Below the pieces are notes generated by a model. The model did no database searches, was not told where the DNA came from, and saw nothing but the letters and a program-made list of their open reading frames with translations. From positions 1-7,229 of the forward strand of contig DNMQ01000111.1 of NCBI GenBank assembly GCA_003488145.1: DNA of 7,229 nucleotides, written 5' to 3'. Source of the DNA: Pseudomonas sp. GTDB taxonomy: Bacteria > Pseudomonadota > Gammaproteobacteria > Pseudomonadales > Pseudomonadaceae. Positions 1 through 7,229 of this stretch are shown piece by piece. Positions within the stretch are counted from its first letter, which is position 1; every line of letters starts with the position of its first letter. Position numbers and translations under genes: made by a program.

Positions 1-348
1 GAAGTCGAGAAGGTCGCCGAAGCCACTCGCATCGCCCAGGGTCGTGCGCCCGAGCTGCCGATCGACGGCCCGCTGCAGTACGACGCCGCCTCCGTGCTCA
101 GCGTCGGCAAGCAGAAAGCCCCTAACAGCAAGGTCGCCGGCCAAGCCACGGTGTTCATCTTCCCCGACCTGAACACCGGCAACACCACCTACAAAGCGGT
201 TCAGCGCAACGCCAACTGCCTCAGCGTCGGCCCGATGCTGCAGGGCCTGGCCAAGCCGGTCAACGACCTGTCCCGCGGCGCCCTGGTGGATGACATCGTC
301 TTCACCATCGCCCTGACCGCTCTGCAAGCTGCCAACCAGAAGGCCTGA
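1..348 (+). CDS. pta: Phosphate acetyltransferase, C-terminal part (5' end outside window)
   Basis: This is the last 115 codons of phosphate acetyltransferase, the cytoplasmic enzyme that interconverts acetyl-CoA plus phosphate with acetyl phosphate plus CoA. Together with acetate kinase it forms the Pta-AckA route of acetate overflow and uptake. The reading frame is open from base 1 and ends in TGA at 346-348. The fragment carries the conserved end of the PTA_PTB catalytic domain: a [20 protein letters not shown] segment followed by [10 protein letters not shown], then [18 protein letters not shown] and a [12 protein letters not shown] helix. The GTG at 94-96 is an internal valine codon, not a start, because the family similarity continues upstream of it to the window edge. 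The usual partner ackA would lie upstream, out of view. I cannot tell whether this is the long two-domain Pta type usual in Pseudomonas and enterics. The family call is very secure. Confidence 0.95.
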   Translation, partial: EVEKVAEATRIAQGRAPELPIDGPLQYDAASVLSVGKQKAPNSKVAGQATVFIFPDLNTGNTTYKAVQRNANCLSVGPMLQGLAKPVNDLSRGALVDDIVFTIALTALQAANQKA

Positions 349-360
349 CGGCCGCTTCCG

Positions 361-397
361 ACTGGCGCCGCCTCGCCCTCCGGCAGGCGGCGCCAGT
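361..397 (+). terminator. GC-rich hairpin downstream of pta, probable terminator
   Basis: Thirteen bases at 361-373 (ACTGGCGCCGCCT) are perfectly complementary in inverted orientation to 385-397 (AGGCGGCGCCAGT), with an 11-base loop that can pair further as GCC with GGC. The hairpin begins 12 bases after the pta stop codon, where an intrinsic terminator is expected. The downstream bases are pyrimidine-rich (GCTTCACCCCTCT) but lack a true T run, so termination may be partial or helped by Rho, or the stem may mainly protect the 3' end of the mRNA. Confidence 0.6.
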
Positions 398-416
398 GCT
401 TCACCCCTCTCGATAG

Positions 417-444
417 TTGCAGTTCAGCGCGTAATCGCTACTCT
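417..444 (+). promoter_or_regulatory. Weak candidate sigma-70-like promoter for the acyltransferase gene
   Basis: After the hairpin, TTGCAG at 417-422 could serve as a -35 box (3 of 6 consensus bases) and TACTCT at 439-444 as a -10 box (4 of 6), with a 16-base spacer. Transcription would then start near 451, about 30 bases before the ATG at 480. The match is poor. The main argument is position: the next gene needs a promoter between the pta hairpin and its own start unless it is read through from pta. Confidence 0.2.
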
Positions 445-479
445 TGGCGCCTCGAATCAGCCGTATCGACGAGAACTTC

Positions 480-1388
480 ATGCTGAGCTTTCTCCCCGCT
501 CCACTCCGCGGCACGCTCGCCGCCCTGCTGCTTGCGCTCAATACCCTGTTCTGGTGCTGGCCGCTGTTCGTGCTCTCGCTGCTCAAGCTGCTGTTTCCAA
601 TCCCTGCGATACAACGCAGCCTGCGCTTCGGCATGCACTGGATCGCCGAGTCATGGATCGCGATGAACAGCTTCTGGATGGATCTGGTTCGCCCGATCCG
701 CTGGGACGTGCAGGGTCTGGATCAGGTTGACATGCATCACTCCTACCTGGTCACCAGCAACCACCAGAGCTGGGCGGACATCCTCGTGCTGCAATACCAG
801 CTCAACCGGCGCATGCCGTTCCTCAAGTTCTTCCTCAAGCAGGAACTGATCTGGGTCCCGGTGATCGGCCTGTGCTGGTGGGCGCTGGAATTTCCCTTCA
901 TGAAGCGCTTCAGCAAGGAGTATCTGGCCAAGTACCCGGAGAAGCGTGGCGAGGACCTGGCGACCACACGCAAAGCCTGCGAGCGCTATCGGACCAATCC
1001 GGTGTCGGTGTTCAACTTCCTCGAAGGCACACGCTTCACCGAGGACAAGCACACCGAACAAGCCGCACCCTATCGCTATCTGCTCAAGCCAAGGGCTGGC
1101 GGCATTGCCTTCGTCATCGACGCCATGGGCGAGCAACTGACGGCGCTGATCAACATCACCATCCATTACCCGGACGGTCGCCCGAGTTTCTGGGACCTGC
1201 TCGCCGGCAATATCCATCAGGTAATCGTGCGCCTCCAGGCACAGCCGATACCCGCCGAATTCCTCCGCCGCAACTACGACCAGGACGAGTCGTATCGGCT
1301 GGCATTCCAGCAGTGGGTCAACGGGCTCTGGAGTGAAAAGGATCTGCAACTGGAGCAACTGCACCAGCAGTTTCCGGTGCAGCCCTGA
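480..1388 (+). CDS. PlsC/YihG-like membrane acyltransferase (LPLAT superfamily)
   Basis: Complete 302-residue protein of the glycerolipid acyltransferase (LPLAT/PlsC) superfamily, closest in style to the YihG-like branch. Such enzymes move an acyl chain from acyl-CoA or acyl-ACP to a lysophospholipid or similar acceptor at the inner membrane. A hydrophobic N-terminal segment (about residues 9-40) should anchor it. Motif I, the catalytic HX4D, is NHQSWAD with H95 and D100. Motif III is FLEGTRF with E182, G183 and R186, where the acceptor phosphate is usually bound. A PFLKFFLKQELIWVPVIG stretch (residues 113-130) matches the family. The frame is open upstream to a TTG at 444, but I choose the ATG at 480 because MLSFLPAPLRG directly precedes the membrane segment; the ribosome site there is weak (a GAG about 8 bases upstream). 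The gene is co-directional with pta behind a hairpin and converges on the minus-strand regulator gene 9 bp away. Substrate cannot be read from sequence; housekeeping lysophosphatidate acylation by the essential plsC is usually done by another protein. Confidence 0.9.
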   Translation: MLSFLPAPLRGTLAALLLALNTLFWCWPLFVLSLLKLLFPIPAIQRSLRFGMHWIAESWIAMNSFWMDLVRPIRWDVQGLDQVDMHHSYLVTSNHQSWADILVLQYQLNRRMPFLKFFLKQELIWVPVIGLCWWALEFPFMKRFSKEYLAKYPEKRGEDLATTRKACERYRTNPVSVFNFLEGTRFTEDKHTEQAAPYRYLLKPRAGGIAFVIDAMGEQLTALINITIHYPDGRPSFWDLLAGNIHQVIVRLQAQPIPAEFLRRNYDQDESYRLAFQQWVNGLWSEKDLQLEQLHQQFPVQP

Positions 1389-1397
1389 CCAGCTCGC

Positions 1398-3521
1398 TCA
1401 GAGCGCGTCCCAGGCGACCTGAGTGGGAAAGGCCCGTGCCTGCTCGGCGCTCAATGCCGGTGAGACGAGAAAGCCCTGCATGACGTCGCAGCCGTTCTCC
1501 ATCAGCCAGTCAAGCTGCGCCCGGGTTTCCACGCCCTCGGCCACCACTTCCAGGTTGAGGTTGCGGCCCAGATCAATGATGGTGCTGACCACCGCCGCAT
1601 CGCGGGGGGAATCCAGCATGTTGGCGATGAAAAGCCGGTCGATCTTCAGCGTATCCAGCTCGAAGTGCCGCAGATAAGCCAGCGACGAATAACCGGTGCC
1701 GAAATCGTCGATGGCCACGCGCACGCCGAGCTTGCGCAATTGCCGTAGTTTTTCGCAGCTCTGCTCGAGATCCTGCATCAGCGTGCCTTCGGTGACCTCC
1801 AGCTCCAGTTGCGCAGGGCGGAGCTGATATTCATCCAGCAGACGGCGAAGCGAATCGAACAGCCCAGCCCGGCTGAACTGCACCGGGCTGACGTTCAGGC
1901 TGAGAATCAGATCGCTGCCGAATGACGGCAGCCACTGGCAGTACTGGTTCATGCCTTCGCGCAGCACCCAGTCGCCGACCCGCTCGATCAACCGGGTTTC
2001 TTCCAGCAATGGGATGAAGTTGCCCGGCTGGTTTTCCTCTGCATCACCCTGGGGCCAGCGCAATAAACCCTCGAACCCCCTCAGCTTGCCGGTCGCCAGC
2101 ATGATCTGCGGCTGGTACAGCAGCTCGAAGTCGTTGCGCTCGGTGGCGCTGCGCAGGTTTTCCTCCATCATCAGCCGCGCATGCGCGCGTTCGTTCATGT
2201 CGCTGGAGAAGAATCGGTATTGGCGGCGACCGGCACGCTTGGCCTCGTACATCGCCATGTCTGCCGAGCGCAGCAGCTGATCGACGCTGACCCCACAGTC
2301 GGGAAAGTGAGCGATGCCGATACTGGCACCAAGGGTCACCTCGGTACCGTCGATCCTGTGCCGTACCGAGATCAGCTCGATCAGCTTCTCCGCTACCCGT
2401 GCAGCATCCTCCGGGTGGTCCAGCGAATCCAGCAGCGCCGTGAACTCGTCGCCGCCCATGCGCGCGATGATGTCGTAGGGACGCATGCAGGTCTCCAGCA
2501 AACGCGCCACCTTGCACAGAATTTCGTCGCCGGCATCATGGCCGAGCGAATCGTTGATGCGCTTGAAGCCGTCCAGATCGATATAAAGGATGGCCATGCG
2601 CTTGCCGTTGCGATCGACCCGCGCCAGCGACGATTCCAGCGCCTGATGGAAGCCACGCCGGTTCAGCAGCCCGGTCAGCGAGTCGGTGACCGCCTGGGTC
2701 TCCAGCTGAACGTGAAGGTTGCGCACCACCGACATGTCCAACGCGATGACCACCATGGAGCGCTGCTGGCGCGGCAGCGGCGAGCTGGACAACGCGACGG
2801 GCAACGGCGTACCGGTGGCGGTGTGCAGCTGCGCCTCGTGCAGACGATAGGTCGAGCCGCTGCGCCAGTAACGGTAGAAGTCCGACTCCTGCCAGTTGAC
2901 CGGCATCTCCGGCGCCGCCAGATGCGAGAGCAGCGGCGTGCCCTGCAGGTCCTCGACGCGGGTGTGCAGCATGCCGGCGATCGCCGGATTGGCGAAGCTG
3001 ATATAGCCGTCCTCGGCGACCACCAGAATGCCCTCGGCCGCGTTGCTCAGGACCGAGGCATTGAATGCACGGGCGCTGTCCAGTTGCTGTGTGAGCAGTT
3101 GCAGATCACGGCGGTTGTGTTCGTGGGCCAGCAAGGTGTTGATCTTGTGCTTGAGCACCTGTGGATCGAACGGCTTAAGGATGAAGTCCACCGCGCCAGT
3201 GGCGTAACCGCGCAGCACGGAGTCGCGGGTATGCGCGATGGCCGAAACGAAGATGATCGGCGTGTAGCGGGTATGCGGGCTGCCACGCATCAGCCGGGCG
3301 ACCTCGAAGCCATCCATGCCGGGCATCTGCACATCCAGCAACACCAGCTCGACGTCCAGTTCCAGCAGTGCCCGCAGCGCAGCCTCGCCGGAATTGACCG
3401 TGTGCACCTGCCAGTCACCATCGCCCAGCAACGCCTCCATGGCCACCAGGTTCGCTTCCCGGTCGTCCACCACCAGCAGCGTACGACTGCGTGGCTTGGC
3501 CTTAAGCTGCGTCTGCGTCAT
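1398..3521 (-). CDS. Response regulator with REC-PAS-GGDEF-EAL domains (cyclic-di-GMP turnover)
   Basis: Complete 707-residue cytoplasmic response regulator with dual cyclic-di-GMP domains. The receiver (residues 13-132) has acidic D19/D20, phospho-acceptor D63, S93 and K116, all intact. A linker helix and a PAS domain (about 150-268) follow. The diguanylate cyclase domain (about 275-437) has an intact GGDEF at 356-360 and an RxxD inhibitory site, R347 to D350, exactly five residues before it. The phosphodiesterase domain (about 450-695) reads E484-G485-L486 instead of EAL, but keeps N543, E575, D605/D606 in DDFGTGYSSL, K626, E662 and Q682, so hydrolysis of cyclic-di-GMP to pGpG looks possible. 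Both activities are predicted; which one dominates is not visible. I start at the ATG at 3521 because GGAGG lies 6 bases upstream; the GTG at 3587 adds 22 non-family residues and lacks a ribosome site. The gene follows the hybrid kinase by 126 nt on the same strand, so phosphorylation by that kinase is a reasonable inference. Confidence 0.95.
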   Translation of the reverse strand: MTQTQLKAKPRSRTLLVVDDREANLVAMEALLGDGDWQVHTVNSGEAALRALLELDVELVLLDVQMPGMDGFEVARLMRGSPHTRYTPIIFVSAIAHTRDSVLRGYATGAVDFILKPFDPQVLKHKINTLLAHEHNRRDLQLLTQQLDSARAFNASVLSNAAEGILVVAEDGYISFANPAIAGMLHTRVEDLQGTPLLSHLAAPEMPVNWQESDFYRYWRSGSTYRLHEAQLHTATGTPLPVALSSSPLPRQQRSMVVIALDMSVVRNLHVQLETQAVTDSLTGLLNRRGFHQALESSLARVDRNGKRMAILYIDLDGFKRINDSLGHDAGDEILCKVARLLETCMRPYDIIARMGGDEFTALLDSLDHPEDAARVAEKLIELISVRHRIDGTEVTLGASIGIAHFPDCGVSVDQLLRSADMAMYEAKRAGRRQYRFFSSDMNERAHARLMMEENLRSATERNDFELLYQPQIMLATGKLRGFEGLLRWPQGDAEENQPGNFIPLLEETRLIERVGDWVLREGMNQYCQWLPSFGSDLILSLNVSPVQFSRAGLFDSLRRLLDEYQLRPAQLELEVTEGTLMQDLEQSCEKLRQLRKLGVRVAIDDFGTGYSSLAYLRHFELDTLKIDRLFIANMLDSPRDAAVVSTIIDLGRNLNLEVVAEGVETRAQLDWLMENGCDVMQGFLVSPALSAEQARAFPTQVAWDAL

Positions 3522-3527
3522 CGCCAA

Positions 3528-3532
3528 CCTCC
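3528..3532 (-). promoter_or_regulatory. Strong Shine-Dalgarno (GGAGG) that sets the regulator start
   Basis: On the minus strand GGAGG is followed by the 6-base spacer TTGGCG and then ATG at 3521. This near-ideal ribosome-binding site decides the start of the REC-PAS-GGDEF-EAL gene in favour of the ATG over the in-frame GTG 66 bases upstream. Confidence 0.8.
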
Positions 3533-3647
3533 GAGCAATCCGTTGCCAAACTGCCGACAACAAGCGTCCCACGGAGAATTCGCGCACCAGGTGTCATATC
3601 GTTCGATCAACGCATCACCACAGGCATGTTCAACACGCACGACTTGC

Positions 3648-6600
3648 TTACTCCTCTTCAGCCCCGGCCGCACCGCTCTCCAGACCCAGCCATTGCTGCA
3701 ACAGTGCCGCCAGCGCCGTGGCCTCGACGGGTTTGAGCAGAACGTCGTCGGCGCCAGCCGCCATGCAACGCTCGCGCTCACCCCCACCCGTCGTTGTCAC
3801 CAGCGCAACGATGGGGGCCTGACAGTCATGCGCCTGCTTAAGCCGCTGCGCCAAATCAGGACCTTCCGCCCCAGGCTGGCTCATGTCCAGCAGTACCAGG
3901 TCGAAGGCATCCTCATCGAAACGCTCGACCGCTTCGTCGGCACTTGTGGCCGGGACCACCAGCAGCCCGAGCTCATCGAGCTGGGCGGTCAGCGAATAGA
4001 TCAGCCGTACATCCTCATCCACCAGCAGCACGCGCCGGCCCGATGCCGCCACCTGCAGCGAAGCTGCGGCGCTTGGCGACGCCACCGTTGGCCCTCGGCG
4101 CACCAGTTCTCCCATACGTTTCACATCATCCTCCTTGGACAGTGCTGAAGCCGAATAACGGCGCAAGTGTTGCAGGTCTGTATCCGACAGCTTTTCACGG
4201 CTGTTTACCAACACCGTGACGCCGCGAAGCGAACGCAGGCGCTCCAGCGCATCCAGCAGATCCAGCCCGCTGCCGTCTGCCAGTTCCTGTTCGACCACCA
4301 CCACGGTGAAATTCTGTTCGGCATACGCCAGCCGGGCCGCTTCGGCGCCCCCCGCCAGCGTGACGCTATAGCCGAGCCGCTCGAAGTACTCACGGATCAG
4401 TTCGCGGCGACGGGGATCGGTCTCCACCAGCAGCAGGCGCAGCGAATTCTGTTCGTGGCGCGCCAGTTCGATGAAGATGCGCTCGAGTTCGGCCTGCGCT
4501 ACCGGCTTGACCAGATAGCGCGAACCATCGTCATGCCAGTCGTGAGGCTGCGGCACGCAGGAAATGATCAGCACCGGCATGCCCTGATGACGCTCGTCGC
4601 CACGCAATTCCCGGTGCACCTGCCAACCACTGATGTCCGGCAGCAGGATGTCAAGGATCACTGCGGCAAAGTGCTCGCGCCGCAGGGCTTCCAGCCCCTG
4701 CTGGCCGGTGCTGCAGATCAGGCTGGTAAAGCCGTGGCTCTGCCCGACCTCCGCCACTACCGATGCGAAATCGGCATCGTCCTCGATGATCAGCAGCCCC
4801 GGACCACGCCCACGGCGCTGCGGTTGGCGCGGCAACAGCGGCTGCGCTGATGCGCCCGACGTCGACTCCACCGGCAATCGCACAGTGAAGGTGGCGCCGT
4901 TGCCGAGTTCGCTATCAACCGTGACGTACCCCCCGAGCACCTCCACCAGCTGCCGAGTGATCGCCAGGCCCAGACCGGTGCCGCCGTAGTGACGGCTGAT
5001 CGAACCATCGATCTGCTGGAACGCCTGGAAGATCCGCTCCTGCTGGTCCTTGGCAATACCGATGCCACTGTCACGTACCTGCAGCTGCAGGATTTGTCCG
5101 TCAGCGTCCTCCGGCGGGTAGCTCGCCAGCAACTCCACCTGCCCCTGCTCGGTGAACTTCAAGGCGTTGGTCAACAGGTTGCGCAGAATCTGCTGCAGCC
5201 GGGCCCGGTCCGAATTCAGCGCAGGCGGTACGTCGGCGTCGACCACCACCTTCAGCGCCAAGCCCTTCTGCTCGGCCATCGGCGTCAGCGAGGTTTCCAG
5301 TTCGGTCAGCAACTCACGCAGGTTCAGCGGCTCCAGCTTGAGTTGCATATGGCCGGACTCGATCTTGGCGAGATCCAGCACATCGTTGATCAACTGCAGC
5401 AGCTCATGACCGGCGCGATGAATGATGTCGGCATGCCGGACCTGCTTGTCGTTGAGGTTGCCCGAGCCGTTCTGACGCAGCTGATCGCTGAGGATGAGAA
5501 TGCTGTTGAGCGGCGTGCGCAGCTCGTGGGACATATTGGCGAGGAACTCGGATTTGTAGCGATTGGCTACCGCCAGCTGGTCGGCCTGCTCGCGCAAGCG
5601 ACGCTCGGCCGCCTTGCGGTGACTGATATCGATGATCACCGCCTGCACCAGCTGCTCGTCGCCACTGCGCAAGGGCGACAGGCCGATTTCCACAGGCAAC
5701 GCGCTGCCGTCGCGGTGGCGGCCGAACAGCTCGCGATTGCCGCCCATGCGACGTGGTTCCGGATTCTCGGCATAACCCTGGCGCAGACCGCGATGCGCTT
5801 CGCGCAAGGCTTCGGGCAACAGCAGTTCCACGGGCTGCCCGACCAGCTCCTGGCGCTCATAGCCGAACAGCAGCTCGGTCTGGCGATTGACCATGACGAT
5901 GTCGCCGCGGGTATCCACCAGCACGAAGGCATTGGGCGAGGCCTCGACGACATTACGGAAGCGCTCCTCGTCGCGCTTGCGCGCCTGCAGATCGAGCAGA
6001 TTCAGGACGTAATACAAGACATCGTCATGTCTGAAGCTGGTCAGGCTGACGGCAACCGGGATCGCCTTGCCGTCCTCGCGCTGCGCCTGCAGTTCGAGCT
6101 GACTGGTTTCGCGCAGTTGCCCGAGCACCTGCTCGCCGAGCACGCCAGGTACGTAACGACTCACACGCTCACCGGCCAGCAGCTCCGTCGAGCTGCCGAA
6201 CAGCTGCCCGGCGCTCTGGTTGGCCAGTTCGATGCGCCCACCGGCGTTGCATAGCAGGGTCGCCACGGGCAATTGTTCGATCAGCTGACGGAAGCGCGCC
6301 TCGCGCTCCTGCAATTGCAGGCTCAATACCTGACTGTTGCGCAGCGCACGTTCGCGCAGATACAAATAGCCGCCCACCAGCAACGAGAACAATGCCGCCG
6401 CCATAAGCGCCGCCGCGAGGCTGAAGGCCCGATTGTTGTCACGCAGCACCGCCTCGTATTCCGGCGTGCTGGCCACCTGCAGCTGCCAGCTGCGGCCGTA
6501 CATGTAAATATTCCGAGTGCGCTGGAACTTGGCGTCGGCACTGACCGGCGCACGTCCGGTGAGCAGTGGCGACTCCGGATTAGCGGCATCGAACAGCTGC

Positions 6601-7229
6601 AGTTGCAGCATTCGGCTGCGCGAGCCGAGGATGCCTTCCATCAGGTCGGTCAGACGGAAGGCGCCGTGCAGGGTGCCGACAAAGGCGCGCTGACGCTCCT
6701 CCTCGGTGGTAACCGGCGCCGTCACCGCATAGATCGGAAAGAACAACAGAACACCCACCTGTACGTTCTGCTCGGTTTCCTGCTTGAGGCGCAACGGCCC
6801 CGTGAGCACCGGATTCCCACTGTTGCGCGTACTGATGATCGCCTCGCGGCGGGTCGCCTCACTGAACAGATCGAAGCCGAGCACCCGCCGATTGCGCCAG
6901 TCGGTCGGATGGATGTAGTCGGTCACCACGTACTCTTCGCGGTCGCCCGGCGGATACATGCGAAAGCGCTCGCGGCCGGAGGCGCGGATCTGGTCGATCA
7001 GGGTGGTGAGGGTTTCCGGCGTCGCATGCCGCGCCAGCGCGACAGCCTGGATGCCCGGATAGAAGTCCTGCAGCTGCAGCTGGTCCACGGCCCGCGCCCA
7101 ATCATCGATGCGGACCTCGTCGCTGCCGGCAACGACGCCAGCAAGCCCGCGCAAGACCATCTCGTAGGCGCGCATCCGCTCGCGTAGCGTGTGTTCGATG
7201 TCATCCACAGCGAAGGTGAAGCGCTGCTC
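3648..7229 (-). CDS. CHASE-domain hybrid sensor histidine kinase with three receivers (N-terminus outside window)
   Basis: The final 1193 residues of an inner-membrane hybrid sensor kinase; the frame stays open through the window edge, so the start and first membrane helix are missing. Residue numbers count from base 7229. A periplasmic CHASE domain (about 1-200) shows the hallmark RMRAYEMVLRG and YPGIQAVALAR segments. A membrane helix (about 268-291) is followed by PAS domains at about 310-417 and 420-537. The HisKA box HELRTPLNS has H568. The ATPase domain has N688 (N box), D720 in DSGIGI, and GGTGLGL at 749-755. Three receivers follow. REC1 (about 810-925) is intact: E816/D817, D860, S890, K908. 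REC2 (about 929-1044) is degenerate: E980 replaces the acceptor Asp. REC3 (about 1064-1182) has D1071/E1072, D1115 and K1166, with Val aligned to the usual Thr/Ser switch and Thr next to it. The protein ends in an acidic Glu-rich tail and has no Hpt domain. CHASE domains bind small ligands in known receptors (for example plant cytokinin receptors), but the ligand here is unknown. The likely output is the adjacent cyclic-di-GMP regulator. Confidence 0.95.
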   Translation of the reverse strand, partial: EQRFTFAVDDIEHTLRERMRAYEMVLRGLAGVVAGSDEVRIDDWARAVDQLQLQDFYPGIQAVALARHATPETLTTLIDQIRASGRERFRMYPPGDREEYVVTDYIHPTDWRNRRVLGFDLFSEATRREAIISTRNSGNPVLTGPLRLKQETEQNVQVGVLLFFPIYAVTAPVTTEEERQRAFVGTLHGAFRLTDLMEGILGSRSRMLQLQLFDAANPESPLLTGRAPVSADAKFQRTRNIYMYGRSWQLQVASTPEYEAVLRDNNRAFSLAAALMAAALFSLLVGGYLYLRERALRNSQVLSLQLQEREARFRQLIEQLPVATLLCNAGGRIELANQSAGQLFGSSTELLAGERVSRYVPGVLGEQVLGQLRETSQLELQAQREDGKAIPVAVSLTSFRHDDVLYYVLNLLDLQARKRDEERFRNVVEASPNAFVLVDTRGDIVMVNRQTELLFGYERQELVGQPVELLLPEALREAHRGLRQGYAENPEPRRMGGNRELFGRHRDGSALPVEIGLSPLRSGDEQLVQAVIIDISHRKAAERRLREQADQLAVANRYKSEFLANMSHELRTPLNSILILSDQLRQNGSGNLNDKQVRHADIIHRAGHELLQLINDVLDLAKIESGHMQLKLEPLNLRELLTELETSLTPMAEQKGLALKVVVDADVPPALNSDRARLQQILRNLLTNALKFTEQGQVELLASYPPEDADGQILQLQVRDSGIGIAKDQQERIFQAFQQIDGSISRHYGGTGLGLAITRQLVEVLGGYVTVDSELGNGATFTVRLPVESTSGASAQPLLPRQPQRRGRGPGLLIIEDDADFASVVAEVGQSHGFTSLICSTGQQGLEALRREHFAAVILDILLPDISGWQVHRELRGDERHQGMPVLIISCVPQPHDWHDDGSRYLVKPVAQAELERIFIELARHEQNSLRLLLVETDPRRRELIREYFERLGYSVTLAGGAEAARLAYAEQNFTVVVVEQELADGSGLDLLDALERLRSLRGVTVLVNSREKLSDTDLQHLRRYSASALSKEDDVKRMGELVRRGPTVASPSAAASLQVAASGRRVLLVDEDVRLIYSLTAQLDELGLLVVPATSADEAVERFDEDAFDLVLLDMSQPGAEGPDLAQRLKQAHDCQAPIVALVTTTGGGERERCMAAGADDVLLKPVEATALAALLQQWLGLESGAAGAEEE

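Noticed and set aside
444..479. TTG-initiated 12-residue extension of the acyltransferase
   Set aside because: No ribosome site precedes the TTG and it overlaps the possible -10 region. The ATG at 480 gives a typical start just before the membrane helix.
651..1364. A 237-codon minus-strand open frame within the acyltransferase gene
   Set aside because: The plus strand holds a complete acyltransferase with HX4D and EGTR motifs, so the opposite frame is best explained as a codon-bias shadow.
3522..3587. GTG-initiated 22-residue extension of the regulator
   Set aside because: A strong GGAGG sits inside this stretch at the right distance for the ATG at 3521, and the extra residues do not belong to the receiver fold.
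3502..3597. A 31-codon minus-strand open frame (ATG at 3597) in the kinase-regulator gap, overlapping the regulator start; also a six-codon ATG frame at about 3627
   Set aside because: Neither has a convincing ribosome site or recognisable sequence. A leader peptide coupling translation to the regulator is conceivable but has no support here.
2181..4148. A 655-codon open frame on the plus strand crossing both signalling genes
   Set aside because: It is antisense to two genes with clear domains and intact catalytic motifs. Its translation is rich in Arg, Gln and His with no recognisable domain, as expected from the reverse complement of GC-biased codons.
4989..6254. A 421-codon open frame on the plus strand, and a similar 304-codon one at 6273-7187
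   Set aside because: Both are antisense shadows of the hybrid kinase, with low-complexity Gln/Leu/Arg/His composition and no family resemblance.

Overview
This window looks like a stretch of gammaproteobacterial chromosome, most likely Pseudomonas sensu lato (a stutzeri/mendocina-like lineage is possible). That placement is inferred from high GC, strong G/C bias at third codon positions, and the style of the encoded proteins; no marker here fixes the species. I see no mobile element, CRISPR array, tRNA, rRNA or recombination scar.

Layout: (1) On the plus strand, bases 1-348 hold the last 115 codons of phosphate acetyltransferase (pta), followed by a perfect 13-bp GC-rich inverted repeat that probably ends its transcript. 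(2) Also on the plus strand, bases 480-1388 encode a complete 302-residue PlsC/YihG-like membrane acyltransferase. (3) On the minus strand, and convergent with it after only 9 bp, lies a two-gene signalling unit. The upstream gene (7229 to 3648, 5' end outside the window) is a large hybrid sensor histidine kinase: CHASE - TM - PAS - PAS - HisKA - HATPase - REC - REC - REC. After 126 nt comes a complete 707-residue response regulator (3521 to 1398): REC - PAS - GGDEF - EAL.

How the genes may work together: the kinase probably senses a periplasmic ligand through its CHASE domain and a cytoplasmic cue through its PAS domains. It would then control the neighbouring regulator, which carries intact active-site residues for both making and degrading cyclic-di-GMP. 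No Hpt domain is visible, so phosphate either passes directly from the kinase histidine to the regulator or goes through an Hpt protein encoded elsewhere. The pta and acyltransferase genes look unrelated to this pair.

The points most worth a second look are the middle receiver domain of the kinase, whose phospho-acceptor Asp is replaced by Glu with other pocket residues also changed, and the EGL variant of the EAL signature in the regulator. Both are variations on known families. I do not see a clearly new biological system here.
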